A DNA stretch of 64,000 nt from Thermoguttaceae bacterium (GCA_017405595.1 JAFRAC010000001.1:36395-100394), one strand, 5' to 3'; positions 8,592-17,405 are shown, counted from the first letter of the stretch. Notes: generated from the sequence alone by a model not told the origin. Numbers and translations are program-made.

Positions 8592-9935
8592 TTATTTCTC
8601 CAAAACGAAGAGGGTTCCGTGGCCCGGCAGGATCCACCAGCCGGTTTCCGGGCGGTCGCTGATTTTGTTTGCAACCGGATTGAAGGCGCCGGTTACGTGA
8701 TAACCGTCCTGCGTCTGGAAATCGGCCTTGAGTGAACGGCGGAAATTCAGGTTGACGATCATCACCGCCCGGCGGGAATCCTCTTTCGACCGGAACTCGC
8801 CGACCATCACCTGCGGGGTATCGGTGATTTCGTCCGGTTCCGACATCTTCGACCACGAGAGGGTTAAACCGGCAACAAGCGTGCCGGGATTCTGAGGAAG
8901 ACCGGGCACCGGGGCGGGGTCGGAGAACCAGACGTCGGTCGACTCGAACTGTGTGAGGAACGACCCGACCGTCTGAATCTGCCGGTTGACCGCCTGCAGA
9001 TAAAGCCACGTAAGGGTCCGGTCACCGGCTTCATTGAGGGGCTTGTATGTATAGCCGGCTGCCAACGAGTAGAGGTACCAGCTCAGCGCGTTGCATCCGG
9101 CGGCGAGAGAGGTATACGCCTGAAAAGCGAGGCGGGCGGGGGTCGGCGGGGAGGATTTGGGCCGGAGGGAGAGGGAGCTGACCGTATTCCACCAGGGGAT
9201 CTTGTATTTCATGGCAATCCGCCGGACTTCCAGCATGTCGTGCCAGTAAGAGGCCGCGCGTTCGGCGCTCGTCATGTCGTCGGAATATTCGACCATGTAA
9301 TTGTCGTAACTGATGAACTGCGGCTTGACTTCCTGAACGTACCGTTCAAGGTATTCGGTGTAGGTCCACGTTCCGAGCTGCGAGACGGCGTCGGCGCCGA
9401 GAGTGGAGGCGTAGCCGGGGAAGAGGTTGATATACGCCAGTTTTCCGGGGGCGTGCTTCTTAATCGCCGCAACCGAGACGGCGAGCGCCGGGAACTTGTC
9501 CGCCCCCGGTTCGTCGATCAGGTAATAGCCGATCACATCCGGATCGTCTTTTGTCGGGGCGACCGCCTCTTTCACCTTCTTTTCATATTCCTCCGCGTCC
9601 CCGCCTTCGGTATAGAGGGGCGCGGGGAACCGGATAATCGCCTTCATGGAGTATTTTCGGGCGGACGGAAGGGCGCCGGCCGAAATGAATCCGGGCATAT
9701 TGAACCCGCATTCCGACATCGACCCGATTATCGTGTCGCCGTCATCGAATCCGCCCCACGGGAAGAGGGGGAAGAAGCCGTCCTGAAGCTTGAGCGGTTC
9801 CAGACCGAGGGATTCGGCGGTCGCGTTTTCGTCCCATGTTTTGGCCCTTTCGGCGTCGGGCGTGTCCCCCCTTGCGGTAAGGGCGGCGGCCAGAACGAGC
9901 GCCGTCAAAGAGATCCCGGCCATCAATCGTTTCAT
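8592..9935 (-). CDS. Secreted TIM-barrel-like putative glycoside hydrolase, copy 1
   Basis: A 447-residue exported protein with a clear signal peptide (MKRLMAGISLTALVLAAALTA). The segment DPDVIGYYLIDEPGA is typical of the acid/base strand of beta-galactosidase-like TIM barrels (clan A glycoside hydrolases), and WWNTVSSLSL plus AAGCNALSWYLY fit later barrel strands. The last 100 residues look like a beta-sandwich cap. The substrate cannot be told from sequence. It is a close paralogue of the gene at 10109-11452, same length and collinear. An AGGAGG site lies 8 bases before the start. A hydrolase family number cannot be assigned here. Confidence 0.7.
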   Translation of the reverse strand: MKRLMAGISLTALVLAAALTARGDTPDAERAKTWDENATAESLGLEPLKLQDGFFPLFPWGGFDDGDTIIGSMSECGFNMPGFISAGALPSARKYSMKAIIRFPAPLYTEGGDAEEYEKKVKEAVAPTKDDPDVIGYYLIDEPGADKFPALAVSVAAIKKHAPGKLAYINLFPGYASTLGADAVSQLGTWTYTEYLERYVQEVKPQFISYDNYMVEYSDDMTSAERAASYWHDMLEVRRIAMKYKIPWWNTVSSLSLRPKSSPPTPARLAFQAYTSLAAGCNALSWYLYSLAAGYTYKPLNEAGDRTLTWLYLQAVNRQIQTVGSFLTQFESTDVWFSDPAPVPGLPQNPGTLVAGLTLSWSKMSEPDEITDTPQVMVGEFRSKEDSRRAVMIVNLNFRRSLKADFQTQDGYHVTGAFNPVANKISDRPETGWWILPGHGTLFVLEK

Positions 9936-10010
9936 CGGTAAAACCTCCTGGTTTTTTCGCCTGAAGCAAACTCCTGAATTTACACGAACATAACCGCTGT
10001 CATTCCCCGC

Positions 10011-10046
10011 AGAACCGGCGGCAAGAAACCTCTTGCCGCCGGTTCT
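10011..10046. other. Perfect 16-bp hairpin between the duplicated genes
   Basis: AGAACCGGCGGCAAGA at 10011-10026 and its exact complement at 10031-10046 enclose a four-base loop. A short T tract follows only on the plus strand. It separates the stop of the 10109-11452 gene from the next leftward gene and could limit read-through or protect the 3' end. Confidence 0.6.
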
Positions 10047-10108
10047 TTTACACTAACACGCCCGAAGCAGAGAATTTCAAAAAAACCTTTCCCGCCGGGG
10101 CGGGGAGT

Positions 10109-11452
10109 TCATTTTTCCAAAATGAAGAGGGTTCCGTGACCCGGCAGAATCCACCAGCCGGTTTCCGGGCGCTCGTTGATTTTGTTCGCGACCGGATTGA
10201 AGGCGCCGGTTACGCGATAGCCGTCCAGCGCCTGGAAATCGACCTTGAGCGAACGGCCGAAATTCAGGTTGACGATCATCACCGCACGGCGGGAATCCTC
10301 CTTCGACCGGAACTCCCCGACCATCACCTGCGGGGTATCGGTGATTTTTTCCGGTTCCGCCATCTTCGACCACGAGAGGGTTAAATCGGCAACAAGCGTG
10401 CCGGGATTCTGTGGCAGATCGGGCATCGGGGCCGGGTCGGAGAACCAGACATCGGTCGACTCGAACTGTGTGAGGAACGACCCGACCGTCTGAATCTGCC
10501 GGTTAATCGCCTGCAGATAAAGCCACGAGAGGGTCCGGTCGCCGCTGTCGTTGAGGGGGGAGTAGGTGAAATCGCAGACCTGCGTGTAGATAAACCAGCT
10601 CAGCGCGTTGCAGCCGGCGGCGAGGGAAGTGTACGCCTGAAAAGCGTACCGGGCGGCGGTCGGCGGCGAGGACTGGGTTTGAATCGCAAGACAGCTGATG
10701 ATGTTCCACCACGGGAGCTTGTATTTCATGGCGATCCGCCGGACTTCCAGCATGTCGGTCCAGTAGGAGGCCGCGCGCTCGGTGTTCATCATGTCCTCGG
10801 AATACTCGACCATGTAATTGTCGTAACTGATGAACTGCGGCTTGACCTCCTGGACGTACCGTTCGAGGTATTCGGTGTAGGTCCATGTTCCGAGCTGCGA
10901 GACGGCATCGGCGCCGAGGGTGGTGGCGTAACCGGGGAAAAGGTTGATATACGCCAGCTTTCCGGGAGCGTATTTTTTAATTGCCGCGACTGTCACGGCA
11001 AGGATCGGGAACTTGTCAGCACCCGGCTCGTCGGTCAGGCAATAGCCGATCACGTCCGGATCGTCTTTCGTCGGGGCGACCGCCTCTTTCACTTTCTCCT
11101 CATATTCCTCCACATTCTCGCCTTCGGCATAGAGCGGCGCGGGGAACCGGATGATCGCCTTCATGGAATATTTTTGGGCGGTCGGAAGGGCGTCGGCCGA
11201 AATGAATCCGGGCATATTGAACCCGCATTCGGATATGGATCCGATCATCGTGTCGGTATCCCCGAGCCCGCCCCACGGGAAGAGGGGGAAGAAGCCGTCC
11301 TGAAGCTTGAGCGGTTCCAGGCCGAGAGATTCGGCGGTCGCGTTTTCGTCCCACGTTTTGGCGTTTTCGGCGTCGGGCGCGTCCCCCTTCGCGACGAGGG
11401 CGGCGAAGAGTACCAGCGCCGTCAAAGAGAATCCGGTTATAAAACGTTTCAT
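10109..11452 (-). CDS. Secreted TIM-barrel-like putative glycoside hydrolase, copy 2
   Basis: A 447-residue exported paralogue of the downstream gene at 8592-9935, with signal peptide MKRFITGFSLTALVLFAAL. It shares the acid/base-like segment DPDVIGYCLTDEPGA, the IDEPGA context being changed to TDEPGA; the glutamate is retained. The two proteins align without gaps over their whole length, so this is a recent tandem duplication. An AGGAGG site precedes the ATG. A good promoter (TTGACT, 17 bases, TATAAC) lies at 11566-11594, about 115 bases upstream. Function as a polysaccharide hydrolase is an inference from the barrel motif and export signal. Confidence 0.7.
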   Translation of the reverse strand: MKRFITGFSLTALVLFAALVAKGDAPDAENAKTWDENATAESLGLEPLKLQDGFFPLFPWGGLGDTDTMIGSISECGFNMPGFISADALPTAQKYSMKAIIRFPAPLYAEGENVEEYEEKVKEAVAPTKDDPDVIGYCLTDEPGADKFPILAVTVAAIKKYAPGKLAYINLFPGYATTLGADAVSQLGTWTYTEYLERYVQEVKPQFISYDNYMVEYSEDMMNTERAASYWTDMLEVRRIAMKYKLPWWNIISCLAIQTQSSPPTAARYAFQAYTSLAAGCNALSWFIYTQVCDFTYSPLNDSGDRTLSWLYLQAINRQIQTVGSFLTQFESTDVWFSDPAPMPDLPQNPGTLVADLTLSWSKMAEPEKITDTPQVMVGEFRSKEDSRRAVMIVNLNFGRSLKVDFQALDGYRVTGAFNPVANKINERPETGWWILPGHGTLFILEK

Positions 11453-11565
11453 CGATAAAACCTCCTGGGTGATTTCTTGACTTCGCGGGAGTTCTCACGA
11501 AAATCCCGGTTTTCATCTGACATGCGTCCGTTAAAGCGGACTTTTGAACTCAAATGAACATGACC

Positions 11566-11594
11566 GTTATAATCCCTCACAGAGCCGGAGTCAA
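11566..11594 (-). promoter_or_regulatory. Sigma-70-type promoter of the copy-2 TIM-barrel gene
   Basis: Read leftward: TTGACT (11594-11589), a 17-base spacer, then TATAAC (11571-11566). The start codon follows at 11452. The equivalent position upstream of the duplicate at 9935 has lost the -10 (GACAGC), so the two copies probably differ in expression. Confidence 0.65.
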
Positions 11595-11680
11595 TGGTTC
11601 GCGGCGATTCTTCTTCGGCCTGGCGAGGGATTCTCTCACCAAGGGGTTCGTGAATGTCTGACCGAAAAAACACCCCTTTT

Positions 11681-11866
11681 CGATTTTTTTCGGGAAAAGC
11701 CGCGCCGGGCTTCGTATTCATCAGTGCCGGGGGAAACGGCGCAAGCCTTCTTCCCCTCGGCGGGGTAACAAGATTCATTTTCCGATAAGGAGCCCTATCC
11801 GCACAATCCGATTTTCCTTTCCGCCTGAAAGAGCGCAAACCGGTTTCGGCCTGTTTGCGCTCTTTT
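11681..11866. repeat. Element A: conserved structured intergenic element
   Basis: About 185 bp similar to element B at 15389-15579. Shared blocks include TTCGGGAAAAGC, the core TTCGTATTCATCAGTGCC (11711-11728), a small hairpin CCCC-TCGGC-GGGG followed by GTAACAA, TTTTCCGATAA, and CTTTCCG just before a strong hairpin. In element B the small hairpin reads CCCT-TCGGC-AGGG, a compensated base-pair change that points to a folded RNA or DNA. The transcribed strand is not certain; the terminator-like hairpin at the right end favours the plus strand. Confidence 0.6.
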
Positions 11867-11869
11867 ATT
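11828..11869. terminator. Intrinsic terminator-like hairpin at the end of element A
   Basis: AAGAGCGCAAAC pairs with GTTTGCGCTCTT around a 12-base loop, followed by TTTTATTT on the plus strand and a shorter T tract on the minus strand. It may serve both element A (rightward) and the leftward gene ending at 11877. Confidence 0.65.
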
Positions 11870-11876
11870 TGGGGAA

Positions 11877-13685
11877 TCAGGATCCGAGGCTGAAAATCAG
11901 GTCTTCCGGGTCGGGATCTTCGGAAGCGGCGTGTTTTCGAACGGGGTAGATCGGAATAACACACTCGCCGGTGTTCCCTTCCGCGTCTTTGACGTGAACG
12001 GCCGCCTTTTCCCGATAGGCTTTTGCCGGGAACCGGGCCGGATCGACGGTGAGCTTGATTGTGTGCCTGGCGGAACGCTCATTTCCGTATTCGAACGAAA
12101 GGCCTTCGCTTTCCGTCGAAACGTCGGTGATCTCGGTTTCACGGACGCTTTCAATCAGAATCTCCCGTGAAACCGGCTCCTCTCCGTCCGTATAGACGAG
12201 CAGGCTTTTCGGAGTCGCGGCGATATTGGGGAGAGAGGTGTAGAACAGGCCGATCTTGATTTCCGGGCCGTGGGCGCCGGAAATCTTCAGGGTCACGGTC
12301 TCTTTTTCCTTTGAGGGAGCGGGGGGAAGCGTATGCCTGATCTTGATGACGGCTTCCCCCTTTTCGTCGAAGGGGGAAACATCGACGCTAAAATCGTCGG
12401 AACTCGTCTGAATATCGTCAACCGAAAGGTCCGAATCGCCGTTGCGCGAAAGGATGATCTCTTCTTCGCTTTCCGTTCCCTCCGGCTGACAGACCCAGAC
12501 CGACCATTGGGAGATACTCCACCATCCCTTACGTACGGCGGTGTCCGCCGACTCCGAAACGGCGTCCTCTTCCGGTTCGGGCGCGGCTTCCAGATCGGGA
12601 TCGCCGGACTGGCCGGTCGTATAGCTGATGTTGCGCACATCGTCGAAGACCGTCATCCCCTCCGGGAACCTTTCCAGCGAAAGGAGCGACTCGTCGAACG
12701 GCTGGTTGATTTTCAGCGTGCCGGGATCGACCCGGACCTCGGTCGGGTCGAAGAGAGGGATGGAGAGAAACCCGAGTTCGGGGATGATTTTTTCCAGTTC
12801 TTCTTTCGGCAGAGCTTTGATCTCTTCGGCGGTCATGCCGTTCGCGAAATGAACCCCGTCCGTCAGGAGCGGATCATCCGTGTAATAGTTTTCCCGCTGC
12901 ATCCGCGTGGGAAAACAGATTCCCGGCGCGGTTTCGGTGAACTGTTTAACATACACGACTTCATCGACCGTGTGTTCGGGAAGTCTTTTGGTGATCCAGA
13001 ATTTCGGCAGGTAACCGTGTCCTGCGTCCAATATTACTGTCAGGCTTTGGGGACTCCCGTCCTCGTAGTTACAGCTTAGCAGAATGTCGTTGGTGAGAAA
13101 CGGACCGTCTTTCAGACGCAGAAATCCAAGGCGGTCGGCGTTCTCTTCCAGAATGTCCAAGAGGGACAGATCATTGTAATACGCCGACGTGAACCGGGTT
13201 ATTCCCAGAAAGCGGAGCGGACTCACCCCCACATCGAACCAGGAGCCGTGTTGATCATTTTTACCCTTGACCCGCCGTCCGCTGTTGTCGGAGACGCTGT
13301 ATCGGTATAACATATCCCCGTTGAATCCGATGGTGACATCTTCGTAGGAATCAAAAGCTTTTTCGCCGGTAAATTCCGGATATTTCCCTTTCAGGTACTC
13401 CTTTGCGGTCAGCAGATCGCGGTACCAGTGATAGGAAGTGTGAATTGGGTTCGATTCACCGTCGCGGTCAGCGTTCGGCCCAGCGTTCCAGTCGGGGCCG
13501 GCGACAGGGTCATAGCAATCGGCCTCGACCGTTCTGATCTGATCGACCGACGCGCGGTAGAGCTCCACCGCCGTCTTTGCGTCCAAGGGGATCTCCTCCG
13601 AAAAGAGGGCTGCACAGCAGGCGAGCGTGAGAGTGGCCGCAATTCCGAACGCCGCGGTTCGGGCCTTGAATGGTTTGGCTGTCAT
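11877..13685 (-). CDS. Secreted protein with LolA-like N-terminal region and DUF1573-like C-terminus
   Basis: A 602-residue exported protein. The signal peptide runs through GIAATLTLACCAALFS. Residues about 35-330 (AVELYRASVDQIRTVEADC, then many beta-strands) resemble the lipoprotein-carrier-like fold common in planctomycete secreted proteins. A charged linker follows. The last 130 residues (LPNIAATPKSLLVY ... VHVKDAEGNTGECVIPI) resemble a DUF1573 immunoglobulin-like domain. I chose ATG 13685, which has GGAG at good spacing; a longer ORF from 13823 has no signal peptide. The function is unknown. A TATAAT box lies about 140 bases upstream. Confidence 0.7.
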   Translation of the reverse strand: MTAKPFKARTAAFGIAATLTLACCAALFSEEIPLDAKTAVELYRASVDQIRTVEADCYDPVAGPDWNAGPNADRDGESNPIHTSYHWYRDLLTAKEYLKGKYPEFTGEKAFDSYEDVTIGFNGDMLYRYSVSDNSGRRVKGKNDQHGSWFDVGVSPLRFLGITRFTSAYYNDLSLLDILEENADRLGFLRLKDGPFLTNDILLSCNYEDGSPQSLTVILDAGHGYLPKFWITKRLPEHTVDEVVYVKQFTETAPGICFPTRMQRENYYTDDPLLTDGVHFANGMTAEEIKALPKEELEKIIPELGFLSIPLFDPTEVRVDPGTLKINQPFDESLLSLERFPEGMTVFDDVRNISYTTGQSGDPDLEAAPEPEEDAVSESADTAVRKGWWSISQWSVWVCQPEGTESEEEIILSRNGDSDLSVDDIQTSSDDFSVDVSPFDEKGEAVIKIRHTLPPAPSKEKETVTLKISGAHGPEIKIGLFYTSLPNIAATPKSLLVYTDGEEPVSREILIESVRETEITDVSTESEGLSFEYGNERSARHTIKLTVDPARFPAKAYREKAAVHVKDAEGNTGECVIPIYPVRKHAASEDPDPEDLIFSLGS

Positions 13686-13821
13686 TTTCCGTTTTCTCCT
13701 TTTGCTGGTTCCTTTTGGCTGGTTTCGGCAATTCCGACACACACGGCAGACGCGGGTCATAGGCCGGAAGGGCTCGGCGGAAGAAAAGCGTTCGATCCGT
13801 CCGCAACCGCCTTCAGCCGCC

Positions 13822-13827
13822 ATTATA
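13822..13827 (-). promoter_or_regulatory. TATAAT -10 box next to an alternating AT tract
   Basis: Leftward TATAAT at 13827-13822 is preceded by about 30 bases of alternating A and T (13832-13852). No -35 at the usual spacing is obvious. It would drive the secreted gene starting at 13685 with a leader of about 130 bases. Confidence 0.4.
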
Positions 13828-13925
13828 CACGATATATATATACATATATATATTCAACACTTTTATTCAAAATTTCCCGAAATTTCAAGTTTTTTTGAAA
13901 GACCAGAGGAACCGGGCGGTCCGGC

Positions 13926-15182
13926 TTATTCGATAATATCCCGAATCAGAAGGTTTTCGGACTGTTCCGGTTCGGGGTCCATTTTCAGCGCGGTTCCGTT
14001 CGGGTTCTGATTGATAACGCCGTCGATCAGTGAATTCCGGACCGGCTGGCGGAGCCAGACTCCGATCTGCGCTTTGGAGATCACGTTCCGAACGATAAGA
14101 CCGTCGGTATTTTCGGCGGGCGCCGGCCCGCCGTAACCGACGTCGCCGATCAGCACCGCGGCCTTATCGGTAACCTCTTCGGGCGACGTATCGAGCACAC
14201 CGTCGATCAGAATATTGCTGAGCCGTGTTTCGGGAGAGTTCAGGAGCCGGACAATCTGATGTCCCCCGGCGGCGTAACCCGCCACATTGCGCAGGATCAC
14301 ATCGCGGATTCCGTTATCGTCGTCCGGTTCGGTTCCGGAAATCTCGAACCGGTCGAAGGTTCCCGCCGGACATGGCTTTGTATCGAGCGCCGTCAGCGCG
14401 ACCACATCGTCGCCGGTCCGCCCGCTGATATTTTCGATCAGAATATGATGGCATCCTTTCCGCAGATTGAGCCCGTCCTGGTTCCTTGTCTTTACGGCAT
14501 GGCCGTCAATCTCGCGGTTTTCCGAGGCTTCGAACATTAAATCGCGAACCGTGCCGTGCGCACAGCGTTCGAGGGAAACCGACCAGGCGTGCGGCTCGCG
14601 AACCGTGATATTGCGGATCGAGAACCGGCTGACCCGTGCCAGGAGGATCCCGATATTCCGCCAGTCGCCGTTGTGCCGCTGCTCTTCGGCATCGCAGTCG
14701 GTTCCGAAAGAGCTGTTCGGGGGAAACTCTCCTTCGGCAAAGGGGGAATAGAGCGGTTTTCCGTCCCCGGTCGACCGCGGCCGGTCCGCGCCTTCAAAAA
14801 CAACGTCCCCGACGCCGATCAGATGGATATTTTCAAGCGGTTCGGCCTTGCCGATCCCCAGCCCGCAGTTTGCGGACCGGATAAAATTATCCCGCGCGCG
14901 GTCGGAAAGTTTGATTTTGCAGTTTTCAAAGATCACGGTGGTGTTTCCCGGCACGATGATCGCCGAATCGATCAGCCAAAAGCCGCGGTTTGCGGCCTGG
15001 TCCGGCACGCGGGGCGGGATTTTCACCACGCCGCCGAAACGGGGCGCTTCGGCAATCGCCGCCGCAATCCGCTGGCTGTCGGTTCCCGAAAAGCGGTTCG
15101 GCGTATTCTCTTCGGCGGAAAGAAAGAAGGAGACGAAAAGGAAAAGAAGAAAGAACACGGGAAAGAGAATCGTTTTGTCCAT
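13926..15182 (-). CDS. Secreted GH28-like right-handed beta-helix protein
   Basis: A 418-residue exported protein (signal peptide MDKTILFPVFFLLFLFVSFFLS). The middle shows features of polygalacturonase-type (GH28) parallel beta-helices: a segment like NQDGLNLRKGCHHILIEN, followed by the paired-Asp motif GRTGDDVVAL, and repeated short strands such as FSIRNITV and DVILRNV. In GH28 the Asp residues of NxD and DD are catalytic, so activity on pectin-like or other uronic-acid polymers is plausible; the substrate is not known. It lies downstream of element B and a leftward promoter. Confidence 0.7.
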   Translation of the reverse strand: MDKTILFPVFFLLFLFVSFFLSAEENTPNRFSGTDSQRIAAAIAEAPRFGGVVKIPPRVPDQAANRGFWLIDSAIIVPGNTTVIFENCKIKLSDRARDNFIRSANCGLGIGKAEPLENIHLIGVGDVVFEGADRPRSTGDGKPLYSPFAEGEFPPNSSFGTDCDAEEQRHNGDWRNIGILLARVSRFSIRNITVREPHAWSVSLERCAHGTVRDLMFEASENREIDGHAVKTRNQDGLNLRKGCHHILIENISGRTGDDVVALTALDTKPCPAGTFDRFEISGTEPDDDNGIRDVILRNVAGYAAGGHQIVRLLNSPETRLSNILIDGVLDTSPEEVTDKAAVLIGDVGYGGPAPAENTDGLIVRNVISKAQIGVWLRQPVRNSLIDGVINQNPNGTALKMDPEPEQSENLLIRDIIE

Positions 15183-15245
15183 CGGTTTCTCCGGCGCCGG
15201 CCAGGGGGTGAAAGGTCGTTAATGTCGGCGTTCAACGTGAAAAAG

Positions 15246-15273
15246 ATTCTAGCAGACGCCCGGCGGAAAACAA
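15246..15273 (-). promoter_or_regulatory. Sigma-70-type promoter of the GH28-like gene
   Basis: Read leftward: TTGTTT (15273-15268), a 16-base spacer and TAGAAT (15251-15246), 64 bases before the start codon at 15182. Confidence 0.55.
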
Positions 15274-15388
15274 TCCCGCATACGGGGTTTTCACCTGTTC
15301 CCGGCTCTTTTCCGCCGGCCGGGCACCAACAGACTTGTTCGGCCCGGCCGCTTCCGAATGAAAAATTTGCCGAAAATTCGGGATTTTT

Positions 15389-15579
15389 CCGGTTTTTTTC
15401 GGGAAAAGCTGTTTGCTTCTTCGTATTCATCAGTGCCGGGGGGAAAAGAGACGAAAGTTTCCTTCCCTTCGGCAGGGTAACAAACATTTCCTTCTCCGAT
15501 AAATGTTTTAACCGTACACTCCTAAATCCTTTCCGTAGGAAGAGCGCGGAAGAGCTTCGGCTTCTCCGCGCTCTTCCTG
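15389..15579. repeat. Element B: second copy of the conserved structured element
   Basis: About 190 bp related to element A. It shares the core TTCGTATTCATCAGTGCC (15420-15437), the A-rich GGGAAAAGC arm and the CCCT-TCGGC-AGGG hairpin. The AAGC/GCTT stem just before the core is kept although its loop sequence differs from element A. It ends in a long hairpin (15537-15578). It sits in the divergent region between the GH28-like gene and the DUF234 ATPase gene. Confidence 0.6.
15537..15578. terminator. Long hairpin at the end of element B
   Basis: AGGAAGAGCGCGGA pairs exactly with TCCGCGCTCTTCCT, with further pairing toward a TTCG loop. The following T tract is weak (GTTTGG), so it may be a structural end rather than an efficient terminator. 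Confidence 0.5.
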
Positions 15580-15638
15580 TTTGGCGTACCCCGGGGGACC
15601 TTCCTTTTCTGTGCCCGCAGTGAACACGGCGAACTTTA

Positions 15639-15669
15639 TCTAATCACGATTTGTCTAATCGTGATTAGA
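15639..15669. promoter_or_regulatory. Perfect 11-bp inverted repeat, likely operator of the ATPase gene
   Basis: TCTAATCACGA (15639-15649) and TCGTGATTAGA (15659-15669) are exact inverted repeats with a 9-base spacer. A third half-like TCTAATC lies inside, at 15654-15660. The site ends 5 bases before the -35 of the promoter at 15675, a typical place for an operator. Confidence 0.6.
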
Positions 15670-15674
15670 TGCTA

Positions 15675-15701
15675 TTGACTTTTCCCAGAAAAGCCTATAA
15701 T
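15675..15701 (+). promoter_or_regulatory. Promoter of the DUF234-type ATPase gene
   Basis: TTGACT (15675-15680) and TATAAT (15696-15701), spacing 15; shifting the -10 to TAATAA gives 17. The gene starts at 15749 behind a GGAG site. Confidence 0.6.
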
Positions 15702-15748
15702 AAAAGAGGGAACAGAAAAGGCGGCGAAACCGCAAAAGGAGCTCGGCA

Positions 15749-17146
15749 ATGGTTTTTATCGGACGGGAAGAAGAACTTCGTTTTCTCGAAGAAAAATACG
15801 CCTCGGACAAGGGGGAACTGATTTTCGTTTACGGCAGACGGCGTGTCGGCAAGACCGAAACGCTTCAGCGGTTCTGCCGCGGCAAAGATCACCTCTTCTA
15901 TTCCTGCTCCGAGTGTACCGACCGGGACCAGTTAAACGCATTGAGCCGGCGGATACTCGAAAAGGGGGGAACCGTGTCGCGGCTCGTCACCTCGTTTGAC
16001 CATTGGCAGGCGGTATTTCGTGCTGTTGCCGAAATGCCCAGTTCCGGCAAGAAGCTCCTTGTGATCGATGAATTCCCTTATATGGTTCGGGGGAACCGTT
16101 CAATTCCTTCGATACTCCAGAACCTTTGGGACACGGAACTGAAAAATGCCAACGTGATGATCATTTTGTGCGGCAGCGCGATGAGTTTTATCGAAAAGGA
16201 AATTCTGGCCGAAAAGAACCCCCTCTACGGCCGCGCGACCGGCATACTCAAAATGAAACCGCTTGATTTTAACGATGCGGCCCGCTTTTTTCCGAACAGC
16301 GGCCCGGAAGAGCTCGTTACGCTCTATTCGATTCTCGGCGGCGTTCCGTATTATCTTGCGCAGTTCGATCCAACCGTTTCGATCGAAAAGAATGTGTGCA
16401 GGCAGATACTCTACCGAGGTTCGGTCCTCTATCATGAGGTTGAACTGCTGATCCGGCAGGAACTTCGGGAACCGACCCTTTACAACAGTGCCATCGAGGC
16501 GATCGCGCTGGGGAATACCCGGCTCAACGAGATTTATCAGAAGACGCAGGTCGACCGGAGCAAACTTTCGGTTTATTTGAAAAACCTCATTGAACTGGGG
16601 CTGATTGAACGTGAATTTTCGGTATCCGAAAAAGAGAAACAGAGCGCGAACGTTCAGCGCGGTCTTTACCGGCTTGCCGATCATTTCTTCCGGTTTTGGT
16701 ATGCTTTTGTCTTTCCAAACCTTTCGGAACTGGAAGCGGGCCAGACTGAATCGGTCTGGCGCCATCTCATTAAACCGCGTCTGGACTGGTTTGTTTCGCA
16801 GACATTTGAAGATATCTGCCGCGGATATCTGCGGCGGCTGAACCATACCGACCGGTTACCCTTTTACTTTCCGCGGATCGGCCGATGGTGGAACAAGACC
16901 GATGAAATCGACGTTATGGCCGCCGAACCGGAAGGGCGGCACTTTCTTCTGGGTGAATGCAAGTACCGAAACACCCCTGTTTCCACGTCCGATTTCGACC
17001 GGCTCCGCGCCAAGTTTACCCCGCCGGCGGGAAGCGAGGTCTGTTATTACCTCTTTTCCAAAAGCGGGTTTACCCCCGCGCTGAAAAAAGCGGCGGCGAA
17101 AGAGAACCTGACACTTGTGGGGCTGGCGGAGGTTGTTTGCCGGTAG
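15749..17146 (+). CDS. Archaeal-type ATPase with DUF234 C-terminal nuclease-like domain
   Basis: A 465-residue AAA/STAND-like ATPase. It opens with FIGREEELRFLEEKY and the Walker A motif YGRRRVGKTETL, with Walker B LLVIDEFPYM near residue 105. A winged-helix region follows (LNEIYQKTQVDRSKLSVYLKNLIELGLI). The C-terminal DUF234 domain has a PD-(D/E)xK-like pattern, DEIDVMA then LLGECKY. These proteins are frequent in mobile or accessory DNA and are of uncertain role, possibly stress, defence or toxin-like. It has its own promoter and a perfect inverted repeat upstream, which suggests tight or self regulation. Confidence 0.85.
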   Translation: MVFIGREEELRFLEEKYASDKGELIFVYGRRRVGKTETLQRFCRGKDHLFYSCSECTDRDQLNALSRRILEKGGTVSRLVTSFDHWQAVFRAVAEMPSSGKKLLVIDEFPYMVRGNRSIPSILQNLWDTELKNANVMIILCGSAMSFIEKEILAEKNPLYGRATGILKMKPLDFNDAARFFPNSGPEELVTLYSILGGVPYYLAQFDPTVSIEKNVCRQILYRGSVLYHEVELLIRQELREPTLYNSAIEAIALGNTRLNEIYQKTQVDRSKLSVYLKNLIELGLIEREFSVSEKEKQSANVQRGLYRLADHFFRFWYAFVFPNLSELEAGQTESVWRHLIKPRLDWFVSQTFEDICRGYLRRLNHTDRLPFYFPRIGRWWNKTDEIDVMAAEPEGRHFLLGECKYRNTPVSTSDFDRLRAKFTPPAGSEVCYYLFSKSGFTPALKKAAAKENLTLVGLAEVVCR

Positions 17147-17405
17147 AAGCCGGAAGAGTGAAATTTGCAACAACTTGCAACAAAAGCACGGCATCCGCAG
17201 CACCGGAATGAAGAACTGTTTCGGCCGCCCGATCACAAGATAAGCCTGAGCCAGTTCTTTTTGCGGAATGCTGTTTTGTGCCACCATTTTAAACTGAGCA
17301 ATCTTTTCCGCCCTTCTCGGCCTCTACTTCCCGGATTTCTCGTTTACCAGGTCGGCTAACGTACCCTCTTTCGCTGCTTGTGCGGCGTTGGCTTCGATGC
17401 GCGGG

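Noticed and set aside
11681..15500. A shared minus-strand peptide (PALMNTK ... FPEKNRK) in elements A and B
   Set aside because: Differences are not concentrated at third codon positions and some are compensated hairpin changes, so a structured element explains the conservation better than a protein.
11681..15579. A hammerhead-ribozyme-like CTGATGA on the minus strand of elements A and B
   Set aside because: The usual stem II and GAAA are not present in the right order, and no pairing for stem I was found, so the match is probably chance.
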